Below are positions 7,984 through 14,945 of a DNA stretch of 20,446 nt, piece by piece (the stretch's first letter is position 1; each line of letters starts with the position of its first letter). The DNA is from an uncultured Porphyromonadaceae bacterium (lineage in GTDB: Bacteria > Bacteroidota > Bacteroidia > Bacteroidales > Muribaculaceae): positions 1 to 20,446 of the forward strand of contig URQP01000036.1 of assembly GCA_900550025.1 (NCBI GenBank). Direction: 5' to 3'. The notes beneath the pieces were generated by a model, which saw only the letters and a program-made list of their open reading frames with translations, was not told the DNA's origin and did not search any database. A program made the position numbers and the translations under genes.

Positions 7984-8574
7984 TTAAAACGGGGGGGGAG
8001 GTAGAACAGTATTGGCATAATAAAGAGAATAAATCAAAAGAGCCAACGGCAAAAGGTCGCTCAATTCGGAGCGCAAGTGTCTCAAAGCTTTCGAGATATG
8101 GTATTCCACCACTTTCACCGACATATTCTCCCTCTCGGAAATTTCGGCATAAGTCATATCCTCCATACGGCTCATCAGAAACACACGGCGCGTTTTCCAC
8201 GGCAGCTTCGCCAAGGCACTGTCAACCGCCGCCCTAAGCTCGGCGGTCATTATCTTGTAAGGGTCGAACGCCTCAAGCGAAGATATGGCCATATTGATTT
8301 CCCATACAGCGTCGTCGTAAATGCGGCTGTGGGTATCGGCATGGATGCGTTTCATTTTCAGGTAATCTATACACTTATGCTTCACCACCGTAAGGATATA
8401 GGCGGGAATATTGCTTTCGTCGCGTAGATTTTCACGGTTTTCCCACCAGTATACGAACGAGTCCATCACGATGTCCTCGGCAGCCGGACGGTCATATACG
8501 TAGTTGTAGGCAAACCGTATGAATTTGTCCCTCTGGCTGAACACATCATTGAATATTTCAATCTGGCAGTCCAT
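7984..8574 (-). CDS. ECF-type RNA polymerase sigma-70 factor
   Basis: A 196-residue protein from ATG 8574, chosen because a -7 promoter box lies at 8596-8603; the longer frame to 8598 would begin with TTG inside that box. Region 2 covers about 12-80 (KFIRFAYNYVYDRPAAEDIVMDSFVYWWE, read as helices 2.1-2.2, and AYILTVVKHKCIDYLK, read as 2.3-2.4). Region 4 is at about 114-168, with the helix-turn-helix MTYAEISERENMSVKVVEYH. This is the Bacteroidota subgroup that pairs with FecR and drives adjacent susC/susD operons. The C-terminal tail after region 4 is hydrophobic (LLPLALLIYSLYYANTV) and ends PPPPF, encoded by a run of eight C. A one-base change in that run would replace the last residues: nine C gives a tail ending LILINLIA that stops at 7961. 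Confidence 0.95.
   Translation of the reverse strand: MDCQIEIFNDVFSQRDKFIRFAYNYVYDRPAAEDIVMDSFVYWWENRENLRDESNIPAYILTVVKHKCIDYLKMKRIHADTHSRIYDDAVWEINMAISSLEAFDPYKIMTAELRAAVDSALAKLPWKTRRVFLMSRMEDMTYAEISERENMSVKVVEYHISKALRHLRSELSDLLPLALLIYSLYYANTVLPPPPF
7991..7998 (-). repeat. C8 homopolymer at the 3' end of the sigma-factor gene
   Basis: Eight G on the + strand equal eight C in the coding strand, in codons CCT CCC CCC CCG just before the stop. Nine C would read through to a TGA at 7961-7963, overlapping the ATG at 7962-7964 as ATGA. Seven C would give a tail of PPPRFNIN. Such tracts are prone to slippage in replication, transcription or sequencing. Confidence 0.9.
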
Positions 8575-8595
8575 TTCCGTGAGCTTATCTAACCC

Positions 8596-8603
8596 CAAAG
8601 ATA
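8596..8603 (-). promoter_or_regulatory. Promoter -7 box for the sigma-fecR genes
   Basis: The minus strand reads TATCTTTG, a full match to TAnnTTTG, 21 nt before the sigma ATG at 8574. A TTGG about 21 nt further upstream is a partial -33 element. The housekeeping-type box suggests that the sigma factor is made constitutively and is held by FecR. Confidence 0.6.
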
Positions 8604-8683
8604 CGGAATTTTATCAAATCCAAGCCAACAGGCACGCTGCTTTTTCCATTACCGAACCTACCGGAAGCAGCCCGCAAGCAACA

Positions 8684-9742
8684 TCATCTGCGGAGGCGGA
8701 GGGTCGTGCCGGCGGGAAGGGGCGCATCCTTTTCCATGCCGTTCAGATTGGCGAGCGACTCCAATTTCACTCCGAAGCGCATGGCTATCGAATGCAACGT
8801 GTCTCCTTCACGCACCGTATAAGTCGCACTGCCTTCCATCACCTCATCGTTCTTTTCCTGCAAATAAACCATATCGCCGTCCTTGAAATGCAGGTCTCCC
8901 CGACGCGACAGGTCGTTATACGACCGCAGCTTCCGCTCCTTCACCCCGAACTCGTCGGCAATGTCCGACGGAGTGTCGCCATCGTAGGCGGTGACATAAT
9001 AGAGTCCCCATTTACGCCGTATCTTATGAGTCAGCTTAAATTCGTTGATAATTTCCATATCGATGGAATGCTCCAACGACTCGTCGCCTTCCAGATGCTT
9101 GCGGTCGGCTATCTTGGGCTGTCCTGTGTCGTATTCGTCAAGCGAATAAAGCTCTATGATGCTTATCAGCTTTGAGGCATAGCGGGGGTCGGTGGCATAA
9201 CCGCATTCCTTCAGCCCCTTGGCCCATCCTTTATAGTCAGTCACTTTCAAGTCGAACAAAGGCTCGTAACGCTTGCGCTTCAGAAAGCGGGCGTGGTCCT
9301 CGAAGGATTCCGCCGCATCCCCATATTTGCGGAAACATTCGCCTTTTTCATCGTCATCCATATATATGCCGTCGCCTTTCCACGTATTGTGGCATTTAAT
9401 CCCGAAATGGTTGTTGCCCTCCGTGGCAAGCCGCGACTGTCCGGCACCGCTCTCAAGCAGCCCCTGCGCGAGGGTTATGCTCGCCGGAATGCCATATTCC
9501 TGCTGCTGGCGCACGGCGGTTTCCCTATACATTTCTATATATGCAAGATAATCAGGCGACAACGATTGCGCCGGCAGAATTGCCGGAAACAAAATCATCA
9601 GCAAGCAAAGGCATGCTTTTTTTAGGAAATCCCTATATTTAGATAATATAGGATGCGTCTCGGCATAGTCAAACTTGAAAACTTCCGTTTTCGTTTGTCT
9701 CTGCTCTCGACTTTCACTATATTTGCAGCAGTTAGTTTTCAT
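8684..9742 (-). CDS. Secreted GH73 glucosaminidase (FlgJ-like) with LysM domain
   Basis: A peptidoglycan hydrolase predicted to cleave glycan strands in the periplasm. The GH73/mannosyl-glycoprotein endo-beta-N-acetylglucosaminidase fold spans about 62-205, with the motif ASITLAQGLLESGAGQS (probable catalytic Glu97) and the downstream NNHFGIKCH and SFEDHARFL typical of FlgJ-type enzymes. A LysM domain is at about 307-350 (YTVREGDTLHSIAMRFGV), and a weaker LysM-like copy is at about 249-295 (YVTAYDGDTPSDIADEFGV). The signal peptide (KKACLCLLMILFPAILPAQS) starts only near residue 41, after an odd charged leader. The next Met, residue 49, would leave too short a signal, so the ATG at 9742 is kept, but the start is uncertain. 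A -7 box at 9780-9787 supports it. The gene is divergent from cdd, and the two 5' regions interlock. Confidence 0.9.
   Translation of the reverse strand: MKTNCCKYSESREQRQTKTEVFKFDYAETHPILSKYRDFLKKACLCLLMILFPAILPAQSLSPDYLAYIEMYRETAVRQQQEYGIPASITLAQGLLESGAGQSRLATEGNNHFGIKCHNTWKGDGIYMDDDEKGECFRKYGDAAESFEDHARFLKRKRYEPLFDLKVTDYKGWAKGLKECGYATDPRYASKLISIIELYSLDEYDTGQPKIADRKHLEGDESLEHSIDMEIINEFKLTHKIRRKWGLYYVTAYDGDTPSDIADEFGVKERKLRSYNDLSRRGDLHFKDGDMVYLQEKNDEVMEGSATYTVREGDTLHSIAMRFGVKLESLANLNGMEKDAPLPAGTTLRLRR
9694..9725 (+). promoter_or_regulatory. Promoter of cdd and the LPS-type kinase gene
   Basis: TTTG (9694-9697), a 20-nt spacer, then TATATTTG (9718-9725): a full match to the Bacteroides TTTG / TAnnTTTG promoter with ideal spacing. 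The start of transcription should fall near 9732, leaving a leader of about 26 nt before the cdd ATG at 9758. This is the best-formed promoter in the window, and it fixes the cdd start against a longer frame from 9653. Confidence 0.8.
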
Positions 9743-9757
9743 TTATCACCTCTTTTT

Positions 9758-10228
9758 ATGAAAGAACTGAAAATTACTACAAATATACAAGTTTGCGATT
9801 ATTCGGAGCTTGTAGAGGACGACAAAATTTTAGTGGACAAGGCAAAAGCGATGACAGAAAAATCGTACGCGCCTTACAGCAAATTCCATGTCGGAGCGGC
9901 CCTGCTGCTGTCGAACGGCAAGATTGTATGCGGCTCCAATCAGGAGAATGTGGCTTTCCCTTCCGGCACCTGCGCCGAACGCACCACGATTTTCTACGCG
10001 CATTCCAAATATCCGGAAGCGTGTTTCGAGAAACTTGCCATAGCAGCAAGCACAAACGGTAAATTCACAGAGAAGCCAACCGCCCCATGCGGAGCGTGCC
10101 GTCAGGCAATACTTGAATACGAAAAATTAGGCGGCCGCCCTATAAAAATTTACCTTTACGGAGAAAAGGAAGTCTATATTGTCAATGGAATAAAGGCATT
10201 GCTTCCGTTGCAGTTCGACAGTTTTTGA
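9758..10228 (+). CDS. cdd: Cytidine deaminase
   Basis: A 156-residue cytosolic enzyme that hydrolyses cytidine and deoxycytidine to uridine and deoxyuridine in pyrimidine salvage. The substrate-binding start YAPYSKFHVGAALL lies at 37-50, and the ribose-contacting NQENVAFPSG at 61-70. The zinc site is visible: Cys72-Ala-Glu74 (TCAERTT, Glu74 as the proton shuttle) and Pro-Cys111-Gly-Ala-Cys114-Arg-Gln. It has the length of the small homotetrameric class, slightly extended at the N-terminus. The start at 9758 fits the promoter at 9694-9725; the in-frame 35-residue extension from 9653 would span that promoter. The kinase gene follows after 9 nt and is probably cotranscribed. Confidence 0.96.
   Translation: MKELKITTNIQVCDYSELVEDDKILVDKAKAMTEKSYAPYSKFHVGAALLLSNGKIVCGSNQENVAFPSGTCAERTTIFYAHSKYPEACFEKLAIAASTNGKFTEKPTAPCGACRQAILEYEKLGGRPIKIYLYGEKEVYIVNGIKALLPLQFDSF
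9780..9787 (-). promoter_or_regulatory. Candidate promoter -7 box for the GH73 gene, inside the cdd 5' end
   Basis: The minus strand reads TATATTTG, a full -7 match, 37 nt before the ATG at 9742. No TTTG is found at the -33 spacing. An alternative, TTTG (9670-9673) with a 19-nt spacer to TATATTAT (9643-9650), has good spacing and a poorer -7 box, but it would leave no convincing in-frame start with a full signal peptide. Confidence 0.35.
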
Positions 10229-10237
10229 CAGATACTG

Positions 10238-10999
10238 ATGCAAGGACGGCTAAAGATACAGATTAACAGCAAATTCGAGCATCTTAGGGACAAGATAGCC
10301 CTATTGCCTGACACCATACCGCAAAACGGCGAAATAATCTACGACGACCGTAACACTATCTACCGCATCACGATAGGAGACGTTGACTCTACCGTGAAAG
10401 CGTTCCACATACCCGCGTTTTTCAACCGCATAGCATACACCTTTTTCAGGCACAGCAAAGCGCGGCGCTCCTACGACAATGCCGTCCGACTCGAATCACT
10501 CGGGATAGGGACTCCGGAACCTATCGCCTGCATCGAGGAATACAAAAACTCGCTCTTGCGCCGGAGCTATTACGTATGCCGCATGGTAGAGGGGCAGAAC
10601 ATACGCCACTGGGAGACCGAAGTACCCGACTACAAACAAATGATACGCGCTTTCGCGGCATTCACCTACGGACTGCACAGCAAAGGCGTATACCATAAGG
10701 ACTACTCCCCCGGCAACATCCTGTTCACTCGTGACGGCGCAGGAAAATACCATTTCTACATGGTGGACATCAACCGTATGGAATTCGGAGTGAAAGACAA
10801 ACGCAAGCTCTACCGCAATTTCCGCTGCCTCAACATCGACAGCGAAGAAGAAACCGCTCGTGTGGCGCGCGAATATGCCTCGTTCGCGGGACTCGACGCC
10901 GACCGTATGGGAAATCTTGCAATCAGCCTGTTGCGCCGTTACCACGCAGTCAAAGCCCGGCACCGGCTTCTGAAAAAGCTGTTCCGCAAAAGCCGCTAA
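10238..10999 (+). CDS. Lipopolysaccharide-type kinase (WaaP/InaA/Kdo-kinase-like)
   Basis: A 253-residue protein-kinase-fold enzyme of the family that phosphorylates heptose or Kdo in the inner core of lipopolysaccharide, acting in the cytoplasm. Visible motifs are the ATP-anchoring lysine in STVKAFHIP (Lys54), the catalytic loop YHKDYSPGNILF at 152-163 (Asp155, Asn160), and a DFG-equivalent Asp177 in YMVDINRM. The C-terminus is strongly basic (RHRLLKKLFRKSR), which may hold it at the membrane. It starts 9 nt after cdd. Its stop overlaps the stop of the convergent flippase gene. The acceptor sugar is not determinable; most Bacteroidales have a Kdo residue to phosphorylate, so a Kdo kinase is the leading guess. 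Confidence 0.85.
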   Translation: MQGRLKIQINSKFEHLRDKIALLPDTIPQNGEIIYDDRNTIYRITIGDVDSTVKAFHIPAFFNRIAYTFFRHSKARRSYDNAVRLESLGIGTPEPIACIEEYKNSLLRRSYYVCRMVEGQNIRHWETEVPDYKQMIRAFAAFTYGLHSKGVYHKDYSPGNILFTRDGAGKYHFYMVDINRMEFGVKDKRKLYRNFRCLNIDSEEETARVAREYASFAGLDADRMGNLAISLLRRYHAVKARHRLLKKLFRKSR

Positions 11000-12453
11000 C
11001 AATATTTCTTCCGGCGGAAACGTCCGAACGCATAAGCGAGAACCTCCTGCTGTACAGACTGACGGCGCAGACGGGTTGCCGCATAATAGACAACCGCGCA
11101 TACAACCATCTGGCACGACAGATTCAACCAGTCACCAGCAAAAGCGTATCCGGCAAACCAAGCGGCGGCGGCAGCGACCGCCGAAGGGGCAGCATACGGC
11201 ACTATGTCGGCCACAATCCTGACAGCACGGTAGCCGGTAAGCCGCGCGGTGACAACCACAGAATAGACATAGAACAACGCCGACGCAACGAACTGCCCCC
11301 AAATCATAGCCGTGACTCCCATCGGGATTGTCACGAATATTGCGGCAACCATAAGCACGTCTTTAACCACCTCGTACTCAACCAAAGCCTTCGCGCGCCC
11401 GATGGCGAGAATATAGTTGTTGTACAACGACGTGAGAATGACAAATATGCCGCGCGCGCAAAGTATCTGGAACATTATTATTGCCTCGTCCCATTTCGTG
11501 CCGAACAGAATATGGAAAACAGGGGCTGAAGCTGTAATCAGCAGCAGCATTATCGGGAAAGCAAGATATGCCGTGAATTTGTTCATCTTCGACATTGCGC
11601 CGAGCAGCCTTTCCTTGTCGTCCTGAAAGCCGCTCAACACCGGCAGGAACGACGAGGTGAGAATCTGCGAGAACGACATTATCCCCATCTTGCTCCACTT
11701 GTCGGCCTGCGTGTAGCAGCCCAGTTTTGCAAGGTTGTAATACGCCCCGATTATGAACGAATAGATATTGAGCGAGACTGTATTAAGGAACGAGCTCACC
11801 ATAACCCCGCTCCCCACAGCAAAAACAGACTTCAACGAGCCGAAACTGAACCGCCGGCGCGGCAACCATCCTGAGGTCGCCCATAAGAACGCCGATTTCG
11901 TGAACGACAAGATTAGAGTCTGCCACACTATCGCCCATGCCCCATAACCGGCCACGGCAAGCCATATCCCCACCGCTCCCGAAATTACCAATCCCACGGT
12001 ATTGCTTATGGCTATTTTCTGGACGGTCATCTGCTTCATCAGACGGTTGGTCTGCACAATTGCCGTAGCATTGATTATGAACGACAAAAACATCGCCCGC
12101 GACAGCCATACAAGCCTGTCATCGCCGAAAAGCGACGCGATTAAAGGAGAACAAAACCATAGTATGGCATAAATAGCCACACTCATCCCCACATTGAACC
12201 ACAGAACCGTACAGTAATCAGTCTCCGTAGGGGTCTTCTTCTGAATCAACGCGCTTGAAAAGCCACTGTCGACAAACAAAGAGGCAAACGACTGGAACAC
12301 CAACATAGCCCCGACCAATCCGAAATCCTCTTTCGAGAGCAAATTGGCCAGCACTACGCCGGTGACGGCATAAAGCAATTGCGACGCGAACTTGTCGATG
12401 GTGTTCCATTTCAAAGTCCGCGCCGTACGCAATTTTATGTCGGCCTCCACCAT
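10996..12453 (-). CDS. Polysaccharide flippase, MOP/Wzx superfamily (WzxC-like)
   Basis: A 485-residue polytopic inner-membrane protein expected to move lipid-linked oligosaccharide units from the cytoplasmic to the periplasmic leaflet. Most of the length is hydrophobic helix, consistent with 12-14 segments. The family-typical start is KWNTIDKFASQLLYAVTGVV, followed by EDFGLVGAMLVFQSFASLF and DSGFSSALIQKK, which place it near the colanic-acid exporter WzxC group. The C-terminus is short and basic (RFRRKKYC). It begins 5 nt after the DUF2807 gene stop. No glycosyltransferases or polymerase sit beside it, so it is not inside a recognisable polysaccharide cluster; only the neighbouring LPS-type kinase is thematically related. 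Confidence 0.9.
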   Translation of the reverse strand: MVEADIKLRTARTLKWNTIDKFASQLLYAVTGVVLANLLSKEDFGLVGAMLVFQSFASLFVDSGFSSALIQKKTPTETDYCTVLWFNVGMSVAIYAILWFCSPLIASLFGDDRLVWLSRAMFLSFIINATAIVQTNRLMKQMTVQKIAISNTVGLVISGAVGIWLAVAGYGAWAIVWQTLILSFTKSAFLWATSGWLPRRRFSFGSLKSVFAVGSGVMVSSFLNTVSLNIYSFIIGAYYNLAKLGCYTQADKWSKMGIMSFSQILTSSFLPVLSGFQDDKERLLGAMSKMNKFTAYLAFPIMLLLITASAPVFHILFGTKWDEAIIMFQILCARGIFVILTSLYNNYILAIGRAKALVEYEVVKDVLMVAAIFVTIPMGVTAMIWGQFVASALFYVYSVVVTARLTGYRAVRIVADIVPYAAPSAVAAAAAWFAGYAFAGDWLNLSCQMVVCAVVYYAATRLRRQSVQQEVLAYAFGRFRRKKYC

Positions 12454-12458
12454 AACGG

Positions 12459-13325
12459 TCAGATACTGTTGATTGCCGGAGCATCCGGACGCTGGACAGG
12501 CTTACGCCCTTCCGTAGCGTCATCGTCCTCTCCTCCTTCAAACACATCATCCACAACAGAAGGCGTTGTCAAAGGCTCCGGTTTAACCTCCGTGGCAGGT
12601 TTTTCCTCGACAGTAACACTCGCCGGGTCGCCTTCGTCCTTCACAGCCTTTACCGTAGTCAACCCGCTTTTTTCTATTTTTTCAGGATTACCCCTGTAAT
12701 ACACCTTGCCAGTGCCTATCCCCCTGATTTTCAACTTCGACAACGGACTGCAATAAGCCGAGCCGGTACCTGTCAGACGGCATTCCACTTCTTCCGCCGC
12801 CACATCGTACGCGTCGACCGTCCCGGTGCCTACATTCACAATCTCAAGCGAACGGCATTTTCCGAACACTTTTATAAATCCCTTTCCCGACTGCACCTTC
12901 AGGCTTACCGATGTAGCGTCCAGCCCGGCGGCCGTTATCCTGCCATTGCCTTGAGTGGAAAGCGTTATCTTTGACGCCGGCTTTATCTCCTTGACCGTCA
13001 CGCTCCCGTTACGCCAATTCTCCACTTTCGACAAAAACGTGGAATAGACATACACCGTGGGCAAATCCTCCACTTCCTGCGCGTCAGGCGAAATCTGTAT
13101 CTTCAGCTTACCTTTATTGCATTCCGTCATGATATAAGAGGCGTATGCCGGTTTTGTCTCGAATGCCACCAATCCTACAGAATCAGGATTCGTAGAATAC
13201 ACCACATCCAACTTGTCGTTAAGCACCAGCTCGCTGAATTCCCCCACCGGAATCTTAAACTGCTCCGCGCTGGCAGAAACACTTGCCACCAGCAAAGCGA
13301 CCAAAATCAACACTGAATTTCTCAT
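12459..13325 (-). CDS. Secreted DUF2807 (head GIN domain) protein
   Basis: A 288-residue exported protein. The signal peptide MRNSVLILVALLVASVSASA ends at residue 20, before EQ; it has no lipobox, so the protein is soluble or periplasmic. Residues of about 21-215 form repeated short beta-strands with the Gly-x-Gly turns of DUF2807 beta-helical domains: GNGRI near 127, GKGF near 147, GTGT at 166-169, GTGS at 186-189 and GTGK near 204. The last 70 residues are a low-complexity acidic and proline-rich tail (DEGDPASVTVEEKPATEVKP, then EGGEDDDATEG) that looks disordered. It lies 19 nt after the dus gene and 5 nt before the flippase. A partial -7 box (AATATTTG on the minus strand, 13354-13361) precedes it. 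Function is unknown. Confidence 0.85.
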   Translation of the reverse strand: MRNSVLILVALLVASVSASAEQFKIPVGEFSELVLNDKLDVVYSTNPDSVGLVAFETKPAYASYIMTECNKGKLKIQISPDAQEVEDLPTVYVYSTFLSKVENWRNGSVTVKEIKPASKITLSTQGNGRITAAGLDATSVSLKVQSGKGFIKVFGKCRSLEIVNVGTGTVDAYDVAAEEVECRLTGTGSAYCSPLSKLKIRGIGTGKVYYRGNPEKIEKSGLTTVKAVKDEGDPASVTVEEKPATEVKPEPLTTPSVVDDVFEGGEDDDATEGRKPVQRPDAPAINSI

Positions 13326-13344
13326 ATCTTCTTATTTTTATATT

Positions 13345-14331
13345 CTAAATATGCAAATATTCTCTCTCTATCTTTTTCAGGACCCCGTCGAGTTCGCCGC
13401 AAGTCTTGGCCTGAAGCATGGCGATGCGCGTTGCCCGGAAATCCGGGATGCCTTTAAACAGCGGCGAAGCCGCAAGATGACGGCGTATGTGAAGTATTCC
13501 GCGATACTCGTCGATACGCCCGATGCTCTCCGCAATCTGCCTCCGCAGCAACGCCATTTTCTCGGCCGCCGGAATTTCCGGAATACTGCAGCCATGACGG
13601 AGATAATACTTCATCTCCCTGAAAATCCATGGAGCGCCGATTGCGGCGCGCCCCACCATTATGCCGTCTACGCCATAACGGTCATAATATTCGGCGAGCT
13701 TCTCCGGCGACGTTATGTCGCCATTGCCTATGACCGGTATCTTGACGCGAGGGTTGGCCTTCACCTCCCCTATCAACGTCCAGTCGGCCTCTCCAGCATA
13801 CATCTGGCTGCGTGTGCGGCCGTGTATGGTAATGGCCTGAATGCCGCAATCCTGCAACTGCTCGGCAAGCGTGGTGATTATCTTGTTTTCGCAATCCCAT
13901 CCAAGCCTTGTCTTCACCGTGACAGGCAACTTGACGGCATTGACCACCGCACGCGTGATTTCCAACATTTTAGGCACGTCGCGCAACATCCCGGCTCCGG
14001 CACCCTTCGACGCCACTTTCTTGACCGGACAGCCGAAATTGATGTCGATTACGTCAGGATTAGCCTGCTCCGCTATTTCGGCGGCACGCACCATAGGCTC
14101 CACTTCCTTACCGTAAATCTGCACCGCAACCGGCCGCTCGGCATCCGACGTATGGAGCTTGCGCACCGTGCTGTTGATATTACGTACCAACGCGTCGCTC
14201 GACACGAATTCCGTATATACCATATCCGCCCCCTGCTCCTTGCATATAAGCCGGAACGAAGGATCGGTCACATCCTCCATAGGAGCCAAAAGTACAGGGC
14301 GTTCGCCCAAATCTACAGAGCCAATCTTCAT
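13345..14331 (-). CDS. dusB: tRNA-dihydrouridine synthase, DusB type
   Basis: A 328-residue FMN enzyme that reduces uridine to dihydrouridine in the D-loop of tRNAs. The TIM-barrel start PVLLAPMEDVTDPSFRL and the TEFVSSDAL loop are visible. The catalytic motif DINFGCPVKKV carries the proton-donating Cys101. Further family motifs are KGAGAGMLRD, VTVKTRLGWD, ITIHGRTRSQMYAG, IGNGDITSPE and the FMN-phosphate loop GIMVGRAAIGAPW. The length and motif spelling fit the DusB/NifR3 group. It has its own promoter-like box upstream in the 129-nt gap after folK. The C-terminal segment (about 250-328) corresponds to the tRNA-binding helical domain. Confidence 0.95.
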   Translation of the reverse strand: MKIGSVDLGERPVLLAPMEDVTDPSFRLICKEQGADMVYTEFVSSDALVRNINSTVRKLHTSDAERPVAVQIYGKEVEPMVRAAEIAEQANPDVIDINFGCPVKKVASKGAGAGMLRDVPKMLEITRAVVNAVKLPVTVKTRLGWDCENKIITTLAEQLQDCGIQAITIHGRTRSQMYAGEADWTLIGEVKANPRVKIPVIGNGDITSPEKLAEYYDRYGVDGIMVGRAAIGAPWIFREMKYYLRHGCSIPEIPAAEKMALLRRQIAESIGRIDEYRGILHIRRHLAASPLFKGIPDFRATRIAMLQAKTCGELDGVLKKIEREYLHI

Positions 14332-14392
14332 CTTCTAATTAACACTGTTGTCCGCGCGTTTGTTCAATCACGCCCGCAGCACAACATTAATG

Positions 14393-14400
14393 CAAAGTTA
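14393..14400 (-). promoter_or_regulatory. Promoter -7 box upstream of dusB
   Basis: The minus strand reads TAACTTTG, a full TAnnTTTG match, 61 nt before the dusB ATG, inside the 129-nt folK-dusB gap. No clear TTTG lies at the -33 spacing. It would allow dusB and the two genes after it to be transcribed apart from the infB operon. Confidence 0.5.
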
Positions 14401-14460
14401 ACCATAAACACTCACATTTTGATACGCACCAAGCCGCAGATACTGTCTGTTTGAGAAGCA

Positions 14461-14940
14461 TTAATGTCCGATATGGCATTTAAGCAGACGCAACATCTCA
14501 ACGACAGTCAGACCCGACAGCGGGTGCACCCATCCGGGCGACAATTCGGCAAGCGGGACAAGGACAAACTCGCGCTCCGCCATCTTAGGGTGCGGGACAA
14601 TAAGCCGCCCGCTTTCCATCACCTCGCCGCCGATAAAAATAATATCTATGTCAAGCACACGGTCGACATAACCGCCTTCTTTATCCCTATGGCTGCCGCT
14701 GCCGGCTTCTTTCTCCACCGTCTGCAGGAAATCCAGCAAAGCGTATGCGTCTTTATCCGTGTCAAATTCAGCCACGATATTATAAAAGGGGTTATCGGAA
14801 TGATAACCCCATGCTTCAGATTCGAACAGGGAAGACACCCTCACCTTCCCCTCCGATTCACGTATCTTATCGACAGCGAACCGCAAATTCGCCTCACGGT
14901 CGCCCAAATTAGAACCGATGCCTACACAGACATGAAGCAT
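14461..14940 (-). CDS. folK: 6-hydroxymethyl-7,8-dihydropterin pyrophosphokinase (HPPK)
   Basis: A 159-residue enzyme that transfers pyrophosphate from ATP to 6-hydroxymethyl-dihydropterin in folate synthesis. It has the N-terminal signature VGIGSNLGDREANL (5-18), the pterin-side YNIVAEFDT, the catalytic magnesium-binding pair Asp97/Asp99 in VDRVLDIDIIF, and the closing motif IVPHPKMAEREFVLVPLAEL. The usual GPR of the family signature is replaced by VDR, which keeps the arginine. The enzyme is not fused to DHPS or FolB and has the normal single-domain length. It begins 5 nt after the infB stop, so it is the last gene tightly coupled to the rimP-nusA-infB operon. Confidence 0.94.
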   Translation of the reverse strand: MLHVCVGIGSNLGDREANLRFAVDKIRESEGKVRVSSLFESEAWGYHSDNPFYNIVAEFDTDKDAYALLDFLQTVEKEAGSGSHRDKEGGYVDRVLDIDIIFIGGEVMESGRLIVPHPKMAEREFVLVPLAELSPGWVHPLSGLTVVEMLRLLKCHIGH

Positions 14941-14945
14941 CCCTG

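Noticed and set aside
7961..8200. 79-codon open frame overlapping the 3' end of the sigma gene
   Set aside because: It is the alternate frame of the sigma gene and matters only as the possible product after slippage at the C8 tract, not as an independent gene.
8636..8671. Hairpin GCTGCTT...AAGCAGC between the GH73 and sigma genes
   Set aside because: The stem is real, but no T-run follows on either strand and the loop is long, so it is not a convincing terminator. A chance repeat is more likely.
9643..9673. TTTG-N19-TATATTAT as the GH73 promoter
   Set aside because: The spacing is good, but the -7 box has two mismatches and the remaining in-frame ATG would give a signal peptide too short to work. 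Kept only as an alternative.
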